From NCBI GenBank assembly GCA_029975055.1, contig JARKPU010000051.1:248001-312000 (forward strand): DNA of 64,000 nucleotides. Reading direction: 5' to 3'. This document shows positions 1 through 7,088 of this stretch, piece after piece. The notes beneath the pieces are model-generated. The model saw only the letters and a list, made by a program, of their open reading frames with translations. It was not told where the DNA came from and did not search any database. The translations under genes and the position numbers were made by a program. Numbering within the stretch: position 1 is the first letter of the stretch; every line of letters begins with the position of its first letter. The DNA is from Anaerolinea sp. (GTDB taxonomy: Bacteria > Chloroflexota > Anaerolineae > Anaerolineales > Anaerolineaceae).

Positions 1-170
1 TGGCCTACTGCCTGTTTCTGATCTGGCCCAGCCAGGCTGCGCTGCTGTTTACCGTGTTTGGCGGTATGGTCGTTATTACGACTCTGCAGCGGCTGGCCTG
101 GGCCTGGCACACATTTGGTAAACAAGAATGCAAAGGACCCGTAACCAAAAATGAAACTCAAAAACCGTGA
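1..170 (+). CDS. C-terminal fragment of a membrane protein, possibly CDP-alcohol phosphatidyltransferase
   Basis: The frame is open from the window edge (first full codon at 3) to TGA at 168-170 and gives the last 55 residues of a protein that begins upstream. It shows one hydrophobic helix, then a polar, basic tail starting TLQRLAWAW. A last helix followed by a Q-R-L sequence resembles the end of CDP-alcohol phosphatidyltransferases, and a complete member of that family lies at 13292-13921, but the fragment is too short to assign firmly. Its end overlaps the start of the next gene by 20 nt, which suggests coupled translation. Confidence 0.5.
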   Translation, partial: AYCLFLIWPSQAALLFTVFGGMVVITTLQRLAWAWHTFGKQECKGPVTKNETQKP

Positions 171-723
171 GCCTGCTCCCGATTTCACCTTGCAAACCGT
201 AGAAGGCATTCCCATTCGCCTGTCTGATGTCGTTAACAGTGGACAGCATGTGCTGCTGGTCTTCCTGCGCCACCTTGGCTGACTGCCCTGCCGCGAACAT
301 GCTGCACAGTTGTGCCAGCGCCAGGAAGAATTTTGGCAGTACAATACGCGGGTTCTAATCATTTCCTTTGGAACACTGCCGGCCCTTCAGCAGTGGATGA
401 AGGAAACCTGCCATTCTTTTGATGTTCTACTGGATCGGGAGCGTAGAGTCTATCAGGCCTATGGTTTGGAACGTTCCTTCTTTCGTTCCCGTAACCTCAG
501 GACGAGGTGGTATTACTTGAAAGCGCTACTATCGGGGAAGAAAACCCATGATGACCATGGCGAAGATACCTCGCAGCTCGGGGGCGACTTCATCGTCGAT
601 AAAAATGGAACCTTGCAACTGGTATACCCCAGCCATGATCCAACGGACCGCCCACCGGTGGATGATCTGCTGTCAATCCTAAAAGAGATATCGAGTAACG
701 GCCATTCGAAAGATGGAGTTTAA
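151..723 (+). CDS. Peroxiredoxin-like (AhpC/TSA family) selenoprotein, Sec at residue 44
   Basis: The protein is 190 residues if the TGA at 280-282 is read as selenocysteine. The N-terminus (MKLKNREPAPDFTLQTVEG) is a typical redoxin start. The active-site region reads FLRHLG-U-LPC-R, where relatives normally have Cys-x-x-Cys after the R-H-x-G sequence, so Sec replaces the peroxidatic or first cysteine. The frame on both sides of the TGA is continuous and fully redoxin-like; the second half carries DVLLDRERRVYQAYG and GGDFIVDKNG. A hairpin downstream of the TGA fits a bacterial SECIS element. The likely role is thiol-dependent reduction of peroxides or other oxidants in the cytosol. A conventional gene caller would report only the part after the TGA. 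Confidence 0.85.
301..319 (+). promoter_or_regulatory. Putative bacterial SECIS hairpin of the peroxiredoxin-like gene
   Basis: GCTGCAC (301-307) pairs with GTG (312-314) and CAGC (316-319), leaving C315 bulged, around the loop AGTT (308-311). The loop starts 25 nt after the TGA and has G in its second position. The known bacterial SECIS consensus is a short apical loop with G among its first two bases, 16-37 nt after UGA. The selenoperoxiredoxin at 47209 has the same spacing and the same AGTT loop start. Confidence 0.6.
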
Positions 724-729
724 AAAAGC

Positions 730-766
730 GATGCTGACCAATACTGATTTTGGTCAGCATCTTTTT
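730..766. terminator. Bidirectional intrinsic terminator
   Basis: GATGCTGACC (730-739) pairs perfectly with GGTCAGCATC (752-761). It is followed by TTTTT on the plus strand and preceded by an A-run that gives a U-run in minus-strand RNA. It lies between the convergent peroxiredoxin and thioredoxin reductase genes and can serve both. Confidence 0.85.
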
Positions 767-786
767 CATGATTTGTGGGCGGCTAC

Positions 787-1974
787 TCACCCTACTTCTT
801 TTAGGTATTCCCGGATCATAAGAGCGGCCGTTGCTCCTTCGCCAGCAGCTGCTGCGGCTTGTTTGGTCGAGCCTGCGCGCACATCTCCAGCGGTGAACAG
901 ACCCGGCAACGAGGTCATCAAGGTTTTGTCGGTGAGGACAAACCCAAAAGGATCCATCTCAACCGCTTCTCTTACCAGGCTGCTGTTTGGCGAAAGCCCA
1001 ATAAAGACAAACACACCATCGTACTGCCACTCTTTCACTTCACAGGTACTCTGATCTTCGACGATGACACGATCTAGGCGATTATTTTTTACCTGAAATG
1101 CTTTGATCGCGTGGTTGACGGTTACGGTCATATTCTCCTGGCTGGCGACCTTTTCCTGCAGGATCTTGCTGGCTTTCACCTGGGGGGTATGGACAACAAT
1201 ATCAACCGTTTTTGCGAAGCGCGTCAGGAACAGCGCTTCTTCAAAGGCGCTATTCCCACCGCCGATGACCAGGACGCGCTTGCCCTTGTAGAAAGCGCCA
1301 TCACAGGTGGCGCAAAAGTGAATATTGGTACCGATTAATTCGTCTTCGCCTGGGACATCCAGCCGGCGGTACTGCGCACCGGTGGCCAGCAGCACGGCTT
1401 TTGCCCCATACTCCACGTTGTCGACCGTGATGGCGCACAGATAGGTGCCCTGGGGGACAATTTTTCCCACTTCATTGGCTTGCAAGATTTCTACGCCAAA
1501 TTGGTACGCTTGCTGGGTCAAGCGGTCGGCAAACTCACCGCCCGAAATACCTCCTGGGAAGCCTGGGAAATTATCCAGCACCTGCGTAATCCCGACTTGC
1601 CCGCCAAGGCCGGCCTTTTCTATCACCAGCACTTCCAAACCTTCACGCGCCATATAGAGAGCTGCTGTCAGTCCGGTTGGGCCGCCACCGATGATGATCA
1701 TGTCATAATACTGCCGCTGGGCTTTGGTTTTTAGGCCCAATTTGGCTGCCAGTTCTGCATTAGAGGGTTCTACCAGTAGTGAACCATCTGGAAAGACGAT
1801 AGTCGGTATGATGCGCTTGCCATTGTTGACCTTTTCGACATACGCCATCGCATCAGGATCTTGCTCGATATCGATGTTCTCATACGAGACGCGTTGTTCG
1901 CCAAAGAATTTCTTGGCCCGCTTACAGTCCGGGCACCAGACGGTGCTATATACCTTGATTAAGTCGGTTGTCAT
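787..1974 (-). CDS. trxB: Glutaredoxin-thioredoxin reductase fusion protein
   Basis: This 395-residue flavoprotein has an N-terminal glutaredoxin-like domain (about 1-80, active site C14-P-D-C17), then a complete thioredoxin reductase. The reductase part shows the FAD-binding GGGPTG near 96-101, the redox site C221-A-T-C224 and the NADPH-binding GGGNSAFEEA near 238-247, and ends with a TAGDVR FAD motif. Thioredoxin reductase passes electrons from NADPH to thioredoxin; the attached glutaredoxin domain probably serves as a built-in electron acceptor. Its ATG overlaps the stop of the NrtS-like gene (ATGA), and thioredoxin is two genes upstream, so reductase and substrate are made together. It is longer than the usual reductase of about 310-320 residues because of the fused domain. 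Confidence 0.95.
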   Translation of the reverse strand: MTTDLIKVYSTVWCPDCKRAKKFFGEQRVSYENIDIEQDPDAMAYVEKVNNGKRIIPTIVFPDGSLLVEPSNAELAAKLGLKTKAQRQYYDMIIIGGGPTGLTAALYMAREGLEVLVIEKAGLGGQVGITQVLDNFPGFPGGISGGEFADRLTQQAYQFGVEILQANEVGKIVPQGTYLCAITVDNVEYGAKAVLLATGAQYRRLDVPGEDELIGTNIHFCATCDGAFYKGKRVLVIGGGNSAFEEALFLTRFAKTVDIVVHTPQVKASKILQEKVASQENMTVTVNHAIKAFQVKNNRLDRVIVEDQSTCEVKEWQYDGVFVFIGLSPNSSLVREAVEMDPFGFVLTDKTLMTSLPGLFTAGDVRAGSTKQAAAAAGEGATAALMIREYLKEVG

Positions 1975-2264
1975 TTTTTCTTCCCCTCCAATAAAAGCGT
2001 GGATTGTAAACTCAGGATCGTCGAAACGCTGGATGTTGTTGAGACCAGATACGGCACCAGATAGGTTAGAATGATCCGAAAAACACGCACAGAATCAATC
2101 TCCCCCGTAATGAAAGCGTCGCCATGATTGATAATCACCAGGACCGTACCTACGATCAGGCTGGTGAGCAATGACCGCCTAATGATATTCCTGGAGATAC
2201 AAAGAGCAAGCCACGTGCGTGGCTTGCTGCTTGTGCCTGGTGTCAAGCTGGTTGGCTCATTCAT
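1971..2264 (-). CDS. NrtS-like small membrane protein
   Basis: This 97-residue protein has two hydrophobic segments and resembles the NrtS family, described as nitrate/nitrite transport proteins: SLLTSLIVGTVLVIINHGD followed by LTYLVPYLVSTTSSV. The start at 2264 is chosen because it overlaps the thioredoxin stop (ATGA); a longer reading frame upstream would lie inside the thioredoxin gene. It is coupled on both sides to thioredoxin and thioredoxin reductase. That context is odd for a nitrate transporter and hints at a redox-linked role. Transport function is inferred from family resemblance only. Confidence 0.8.
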   Translation of the reverse strand: MNEPTSLTPGTSSKPRTWLALCISRNIIRRSLLTSLIVGTVLVIINHGDAFITGEIDSVRVFRIILTYLVPYLVSTTSSVSTILSLQSTLLLEGKKK

Positions 2265-2608
2265 GTATTTGTCGTGTTTTCTACCTTCAACAGTGCTTCT
2301 GCTTTCGCTTTCAGGGCTGGCGGCGGGAGTGCCCCCGTTTGCCGGTCGACCAGCTTCCCCTGGTGAAGGAATAACAGGGTTGGAATGCCCTGCACGCCAT
2401 ACTTCATCGCCCATTCGGGGTTCTCGTCCGTATTCACCTTGGCTACTAGCAGCTTGCCAGCGTGCTGTTTGGCCAGGTCTTCAAGTACTGGCGCGATGAT
2501 GCGGCAGGGCCCACACCAGGGCGCCCAGAAATCGACGATCACGGGCAGGTCTGCCTGTAAAACTTTATTATCGAATTCTTGATCGTTGACATGGATCGGT
2601 TTGGTCAT
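2261..2608 (-). CDS. trxA: Thioredoxin
   Basis: This 115-residue thioredoxin has the canonical active site W31-C-G-P-C35 and the cis-proline segment GIPTLLF, which are the family's defining features. It reduces protein disulfides in the cytosol and would be recharged by the reductase two genes downstream. Start and stop codons overlap both neighbours by four bases (ATGA), so the DUF1684, trxA, NrtS-like and trxB genes form one tightly coupled operon. Confidence 0.97.
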   Translation of the reverse strand: MTKPIHVNDQEFDNKVLQADLPVIVDFWAPWCGPCRIIAPVLEDLAKQHAGKLLVAKVNTDENPEWAMKYGVQGIPTLLFLHQGKLVDRQTGALPPPALKAKAEALLKVENTTNT

Positions 2609-3132
2609 AACTGTACTTTCTCGCTTTCATAATGGAATATTTTTTCTCCGGCCCGCACGGGAACCTTCAGGCGGTTCTCAAACGGGGTCAGCGGGCAGGA
2701 CCAGTTTTCGTTATATGCGCAGTAAGGGTTATAGGCCAGGTTGAAGTCAATTTGGAATTTTCCATTCGCAAGCGGTTCGGGCTCCAGATAACGGCCGGCG
2801 GGATACGTTTCCTCACCTGCCAGGCTATCAACAAATGGTAAGAAATAACCGTGCTCGCTAGCAAAGATGGTCAGAGTTTGCTCTTCGCCATTCACCGAAA
2901 ACTGGAATTTGCCAAACCGCTGGTAAGTTTGCGTGTCACCTGTCGATGTCTGGATCGTTACTTCCTGAGGTTCAGAAAACCGCTCGACGGTCACTCGAAA
3001 GCGCAGGTCCGGCGCTTCCGGAAAGTAATTCAGCCCCTTGAAGGCCTTTTTCTGCTCTCTCGTCAGCGGGCTGTGGCGGTCTGTCGCAAAAAAGCTATCT
3101 TTTGCGGATCGGAATTTTTCGATGTTGCTCAT
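2605..3132 (-). CDS. DUF1684 family protein
   Basis: This 175-residue protein matches the DUF1684 family, whose hallmarks include RFRVTVERF, a Y-x-A-G-RYLEPEP-like stretch and the C-terminal IDFNLAYNPYCAYNENWSCPLTPFENRLKVPV. The Tyr-Asn-Pro-Tyr-Cys-Ala-Tyr region is the most conserved part of the family. Its function is unknown. The ATG at 3132 is chosen because GGGAGGG lies just upstream; a longer frame to 3201 lacks a ribosome site. It is the first gene of the thioredoxin operon. An imperfect GGTTGG...CCAACC inverted repeat lies 50-70 bp upstream. Confidence 0.85.
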   Translation of the reverse strand: MSNIEKFRSAKDSFFATDRHSPLTREQKKAFKGLNYFPEAPDLRFRVTVERFSEPQEVTIQTSTGDTQTYQRFGKFQFSVNGEEQTLTIFASEHGYFLPFVDSLAGEETYPAGRYLEPEPLANGKFQIDFNLAYNPYCAYNENWSCPLTPFENRLKVPVRAGEKIFHYESEKVQL

Positions 3133-3182
3133 TTTTCCCTCCCGTATGGTCTTTGTTTGTTCATGTTCAATAGACGAGGTCA

Positions 3183-3203
3183 GGTTGGAAAATCTTACCA
3201 ACC
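3183..3203 (-). promoter_or_regulatory. Inverted repeat and shared 13-mer upstream of the DUF1684-thioredoxin operon
   Basis: GGTTGG (3183-3188) and CCAACC (3198-3203) form a perfect 6-bp inverted repeat around AAAATCTTA. The minus-strand 13-mer TGGTAAGATTTTC inside it recurs exactly at 5006-5018, upstream of another minus-strand gene. It may be a promoter element or operator shared by the two genes. Confidence 0.35.
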
Positions 3204-3227
3204 AGCAAGCGTAAATGGGAACCGTTT

Positions 3228-3815
3228 TTAGAATGCGCAGCTTTCCGGTAAGGGTTGTTCTTCTTCCAACTCCACCGCAAAACCCCTGGCCAATTCAACC
3301 GGTTGAAAGCCCTGGTGAACGGACCCTTTCAGAGCCACTCCTCCATACCCATCTGGATGAAAATGGGCGCGAATAATGACCACCTGATCATCGGTGACGG
3401 GTACCGGGCCACCAGAGCGCATAAAAGGTTGCTCATTGGTATGGCTGTGCAGGAGCACTCGCCGGTAGAGCAGTGATCCATTTTCGTCCAGCACTTCCCA
3501 CCAGTCGGCGTACTGCTCGCAGCCTTGATCAGGACTGGAAACTTCTACCGCGAACTGATATGCGCCTGAGTTCCCTGATACCGAAACCGAAAGGACGTCT
3601 GCTGTTGAACTGGCCGGCGATGTAGGCTGTTCAGCAGTAGGATCGGGTGTATTATCGGCAGCGCTTGCTGGCTCACGCTTCTCCCCAACAGGTTCCAGGT
3701 TGGGTGAAGAAGTACCAGTGTTGTTCGTGTTGGATGAATTCTGATTGGTCGGGGTGCAACTTGTAAATAACAGTAGAGCCAGCACCCAAACGATAGAAAG
3801 GTTCCAGTATCGCAT
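3228..3815 (-). CDS. Predicted secreted lipoprotein of unknown function
   Basis: This 195-residue protein has a lipoprotein signal peptide with lipobox LFTSC (cysteine at about residue 20). A low-complexity Asn/Ser/Thr/Pro linker to about residue 65 follows, then a compact beta-rich domain with two cysteines (GCEQYADWWEV and the C-terminal ESCAF) that could form a disulfide. GGGAGA precedes the ATG. It should be anchored outside the membrane. I do not recognise the domain. It is separated from the DUF1684 operon by 95 bp and may be co-transcribed with it. Confidence 0.75.
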   Translation of the reverse strand: MRYWNLSIVWVLALLLFTSCTPTNQNSSNTNNTGTSSPNLEPVGEKREPASAADNTPDPTAEQPTSPASSTADVLSVSVSGNSGAYQFAVEVSSPDQGCEQYADWWEVLDENGSLLYRRVLLHSHTNEQPFMRSGGPVPVTDDQVVIIRAHFHPDGYGGVALKGSVHQGFQPVELARGFAVELEEEQPLPESCAF

Positions 3816-3929
3816 AAAAATTCTCCCATTCCCCCTTGATCTATTCGAGCCATTCTATAAGAAGGAACGTATGCTGAACAAATGGATATACTTTCCTTTC
3901 CACTAGAATAACACAGGTACAACCAGTGT

Positions 3930-3959
3930 CAGAGGCCTTCGCCTGGGCGAAAGCCTCTG
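3930..3959 (-). terminator. Hairpin after the secreted-protein gene
   Basis: CAGAGGC...TTCG pairs with CGAA...GCCTCTG around a small loop, 35 bp beyond the stop of the minus-strand gene at 3994. There is no strong U-run, so it may be a weak terminator or an mRNA-stabilising hairpin. Confidence 0.4.
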
Positions 3960-3993
3960 AATGTACCCTTCTGTGAATGTTTAGAAATCGAAT

Positions 3994-4782
3994 CTACTCA
4001 GCGTGGTCTCCCAGTCCCGGGAACGTCACCACGTTGCGAATGTTCTGATGGATTCGCCCATCGGGCAGCATTTGCGGAGCAACGATACCCTGGGCTAGCC
4101 CTTCGCCAAATTCTTCACTGAACAGCTCGCAGCGGAAGAACATACCGCCATTCTGGTCGGCGTTCGGGATGATTGGACCACCGGACTGATAATGGATAAG
4201 CAAAGGCTCAATTTCTCTTCCACCCGGTAAGGTGCGTTGGATATTGTAATCACCGAAGGCGAACATAGTGCCCTGCGGAACATGGATACCATCAAACTCG
4301 CCGCCTAAAGTGTAACCATCAGGATTCGTAATGCTTGCTGACCAACCACCGTCACGGATCACCCAGCCGGAGGACGGTACTTGCTCGTTCGATACAACAT
4401 AGGCACGGTATTCATTTCGGGGATCAAAGTAAAACGGGGTGAACATGACACCGTCATCCGTAGTAAAGGGCGCAAACAGGTCACCGCCTGGATCGACCAA
4501 ATTTAGCCCGAAACGCTGGTTATAAAACGCAATCGCGTCAGCACGGTCCTGCGCGATTTCTGCATCGCTGCGCTGCATGACATCGCGCTGAAATTCTTGC
4601 GCGTTGGGTGCTGTGTAGCTGGGATCGTTGGGATCGTATAAACCATCGGCCATGTAAACCAGGAACTTATCAAAGTTATCGGGGGTGGGGCTGCCTGGGT
4701 TGACTGGTCCGGCGGCTGTCAAGACAAAAACAGCCAGTAGTGCAAGTGCGAGAATCACATGATATTGTTTCTTTCGTAACAT
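3994..4782 (-). CDS. Predicted exported protein of unknown function
   Basis: This 262-residue protein starts MLRKKQYHVILALALLAVF and has a clear cleavable signal peptide ending near TAAGPVNPG. The mature part has many aromatic and acidic residues, one cysteine (FFRCELF) and no motif I recognise. The ATG at 4782 is preceded by GGAGG at good spacing. The frame stays open to 5040, but that extension would bury the signal peptide and is rejected. It stands alone between a hairpin and a divergent promoter region. Confidence 0.75.
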   Translation of the reverse strand: MLRKKQYHVILALALLAVFVLTAAGPVNPGSPTPDNFDKFLVYMADGLYDPNDPSYTAPNAQEFQRDVMQRSDAEIAQDRADAIAFYNQRFGLNLVDPGGDLFAPFTTDDGVMFTPFYFDPRNEYRAYVVSNEQVPSSGWVIRDGGWSASITNPDGYTLGGEFDGIHVPQGTMFAFGDYNIQRTLPGGREIEPLLIHYQSGGPIIPNADQNGGMFFRCELFSEEFGEGLAQGIVAPQMLPDGRIHQNIRNVVTFPGLGDHAE

Positions 4783-5175
4783 TGGAAAACCTCCATTATA
4801 TGAACCATTTGCTTGGCCCGCGCTACACCATATAGCGTGAGCGCGAGAGGCTCTTTGTTTCCTTGGTAATCGACTTGTTTCCGATTTGACAGATATCCGC
4901 ATGTTGCCGAATGCCCATACACCTCCTGTCTGATTAATCGGTGTTTTTCCATCTCCGGTTGAACACCTTTTCAGCCCCCTATGGCGTTTGGATGAAATTG
5001 AGGCTGAAAATCTTACCAAATTGCTTCTAAATATGATCAAAACAGTCGAGAGGTAAGAATAAATGAGGATAAGACATCTAAAGAATAGGTGCGATGCAGC
5101 GGAACTGAGGGTATCTTTTCAAAGATAATCTTCAAAATACATGCCGGAATCCAAATATAGGAGAAGTTGTATCTC
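4783..5175. promoter_or_regulatory. Divergent intergenic region
   Basis: These 393 bp separate a minus-strand exported-protein gene from the plus-strand TlpA gene. The 13-mer TGGTAAGATTTTC (minus, 5006-5018) is shared with the region upstream of the DUF1684 operon. On the plus strand GGAACT (5101-5106), 17 bp, GATAAT (5124-5129) could be an ECF-type or weak housekeeping promoter for the TlpA-DUF3179 pair. No further gene is supported. Confidence 0.35.
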
Positions 5176-5700
5176 ATGAAGAAGAATTCATACCTATTGG
5201 TGCTCATCGTCCTGGTGTTGTTTGGCGGTGCTTACCTGTTCGAAAACCGGTTTAACCTGGCGCTGCCAGGTGGACAAAACCGCCCAGCGGTGATCGGGAC
5301 GACCCTCCCCAATTTACAGATGAAAACCGTGGATGGACAGTTGATTCAGCTAGAGGATTATCGCGGCAAGGTAGTGATGGTGAATGCTTTTGCCTCCTGG
5401 TGCGCGCCCTGCCGGGCGGAAGCGCCATATCTGGAAGAAGCGGCCAGACAACTAGAATCGGAACTGGTGGTGATCGGGCTGAATATTGACGAGCCGCAAA
5501 CATCGGTCGAACAGTTTCGGGATGATTTTGTCCTCACCTACCCGTTGGTTATGGATCCTGAGAAAGAGATCTCGCGCGTTTTTCAACTGCGCGGGCTGCC
5601 AACCAGTTGGTTTATTGATGGCGATGGCGTGCTGCGCTACGTACACAGCGGGCCATTATCACGGGCGATGATCGAGGAAATATTAAGGACGGTTCAATGA
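5176..5700 (+). CDS. Membrane-anchored TlpA/ResA-like thiol-disulfide oxidoreductase
   Basis: This 174-residue protein has an N-terminal membrane anchor (residues 6-21), a short linker and a redoxin domain with active site W75-C-A-P-C79. The remaining TlpA-family features are present: LRGLPTSWFIDGDG with the cis-proline. It acts outside the membrane, reducing or transferring electrons to extracytoplasmic thiols. AGGAG lies about 11 bp before the ATG at 5176; a TTG nine bases upstream sits too close to it. The last codons overlap the DUF3179 gene (ATGA), so DUF3179 may be a redox partner. Confidence 0.9.
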   Translation: MKKNSYLLVLIVLVLFGGAYLFENRFNLALPGGQNRPAVIGTTLPNLQMKTVDGQLIQLEDYRGKVVMVNAFASWCAPCRAEAPYLEEAARQLESELVVIGLNIDEPQTSVEQFRDDFVLTYPLVMDPEKEISRVFQLRGLPTSWFIDGDGVLRYVHSGPLSRAMIEEILRTVQ

Positions 5701-6941
5701 GAAGCAAACGTGTTTTTCCATTGTGGTTAATCATGATGCTTGTCCTGGCTGCCTGCGTGCCAAACAGCGTTTCCGAAGGCGATCTAGTTCAGGCTGAGAA
5801 TCCAATCGTGCAACCTATCCCAACCAATACGGCCAACCAAACAACAGACGAACAGGAGCAGATCCCGACGGAAACGTTTTTACCGGAACAGGCTCCCCCA
5901 AGAGGTGCAGCAGTGGAATTTTCTACGGATTTCAGCAAACACACCGTCAACTATGATGAGATCCTCTCCGGCGGCCCCCCGAAGGACGGTATCCCGGCCA
6001 TTGACCGGCCGCGATTTGTCACCGTAGCGGAGGCGGATGCCTGGCTCAAGCCGGTTGAACCGGTGGTCATCGTCGAAGTGGGTGATGATGCCCGTGCTTA
6101 TCCAATTCAAGTCCTCATGTGGCATGAGATCGCCAATGACACCGTCGGCGGACTGCCGCTGGCGGTTACTTTCTGCCCGTTGTGCAACACGGCGATTGTC
6201 TTCGAGCGCACGGTTGATGGCCAGGTGCTGGACTTTGGCACCACCGGCCGGCTGCGCTTCAGCAACCTGATCATGTATGACCGCCAGACGGAAACCTGGT
6301 GGCAGCAGGCCAGCGGCGAAGCGATTGCGGGCGAGCAGACTGGCAAGAGGCTGGCGTTTTACCCTGGCGCAATTATCTCCTGGGCGGATTTCAAGGCGGC
6401 GCACCCGGATGGACAGGTGCTGTCTCGAGAAACAGGCTTCAGCCGCGCTTATGGCGACAACCCGTATGCCGGCTATGATGATGTCAACCGGCCACCCTTT
6501 TTATATCAGGGCCCAGAGACGCCCGGTGTGTTGCCGCCTGTGACCCGCGTGCTGACCGTAGACTTGAACGGTGATGCCGTGGCTTATCCATACGATATTT
6601 TGGAAGAAGAACGGGTTATCAATGATACAGTCGGCGGGCAGCAGGTGGTGGTCTTCTGGACAGAAGGTACCGCTTCGGCGCTGGACGCCGGTTCGGTGGC
6701 GGGTGGCAGGGATGTGGGTGCTACGAATGCGTATCTGCGCGTGGTGGATGACCAGGCGCTGCGTTTCACCGTACAGGATGGGCAAATCACGGATGAGGAA
6801 ACTGGCAGTCAGTGGGATATCCTTGGCCAGGCGATCAGCGGTGACTACGCCGGAAAGCAGCTTGAGCCGGTGATCGCGATCAACCATTTCTGGTTTTCCT
6901 GGGCCGCTTTCCGACCGGATACCAGGGTTTATCAACCATAG
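5697..6941 (+). CDS. DUF3179 domain lipoprotein
   Basis: This 414-residue protein begins with a lipoprotein signal (lipobox LAAC, cysteine 20). A DUF3179 domain then fills most of the protein: ARAYPIQVLMWHEIANDTVGG, the conserved F-C160-P-L-C163 site, FGTTGRLRFSNLIMYDR and a TWWQQASGEAIAG stretch. DUF3179 proteins are widespread in Chloroflexota and other bacteria and have no settled function; the Cys-x-x-Cys suggests metal or disulfide chemistry. Coupling to a TlpA-like oxidoreductase supports a redox-maintained pair of cysteines. A second copy-like element (AYPYDILEEERVINDTVGGQ) suggests an internal repeat of the domain. Confidence 0.92.
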   Translation: MRSKRVFPLWLIMMLVLAACVPNSVSEGDLVQAENPIVQPIPTNTANQTTDEQEQIPTETFLPEQAPPRGAAVEFSTDFSKHTVNYDEILSGGPPKDGIPAIDRPRFVTVAEADAWLKPVEPVVIVEVGDDARAYPIQVLMWHEIANDTVGGLPLAVTFCPLCNTAIVFERTVDGQVLDFGTTGRLRFSNLIMYDRQTETWWQQASGEAIAGEQTGKRLAFYPGAIISWADFKAAHPDGQVLSRETGFSRAYGDNPYAGYDDVNRPPFLYQGPETPGVLPPVTRVLTVDLNGDAVAYPYDILEEERVINDTVGGQQVVVFWTEGTASALDAGSVAGGRDVGATNAYLRVVDDQALRFTVQDGQITDEETGSQWDILGQAISGDYAGKQLEPVIAINHFWFSWAAFRPDTRVYQP

Positions 6942-6968
6942 TTGCGCAAGAAATAAAAGCGCTATAAA

Positions 6969-7019
6969 GGTGTTCAAGGAGATTGTGGAGGTCGGAATTC
7001 CACAATCTCCTTGAACACC
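6969..7019. terminator. Perfect 20-bp inverted repeat between convergent genes
   Basis: Bases 6969-6988 and 7000-7019 are perfect reverse complements (arm GGTGTTCAAGGAGATTGTGG) separated by 11 bases. The hairpin lies between the convergent DUF3179 and ABC transporter genes and probably stops or stabilises both transcripts. There is no U-run, so it is not a standard intrinsic terminator. Confidence 0.6.
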
Positions 7020-7088
7020 CGGTATGTGCCAAATCAAAACAGCGGGCTGGACTTCACAATCTGCCTCGCCGTTTTTCTTTAAACCATC

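Noticed and set aside
4783..5040. In-frame N-terminal extension of the exported protein
   Set aside because: It would place 86 residues before a clear signal peptide that has its own ribosome site.
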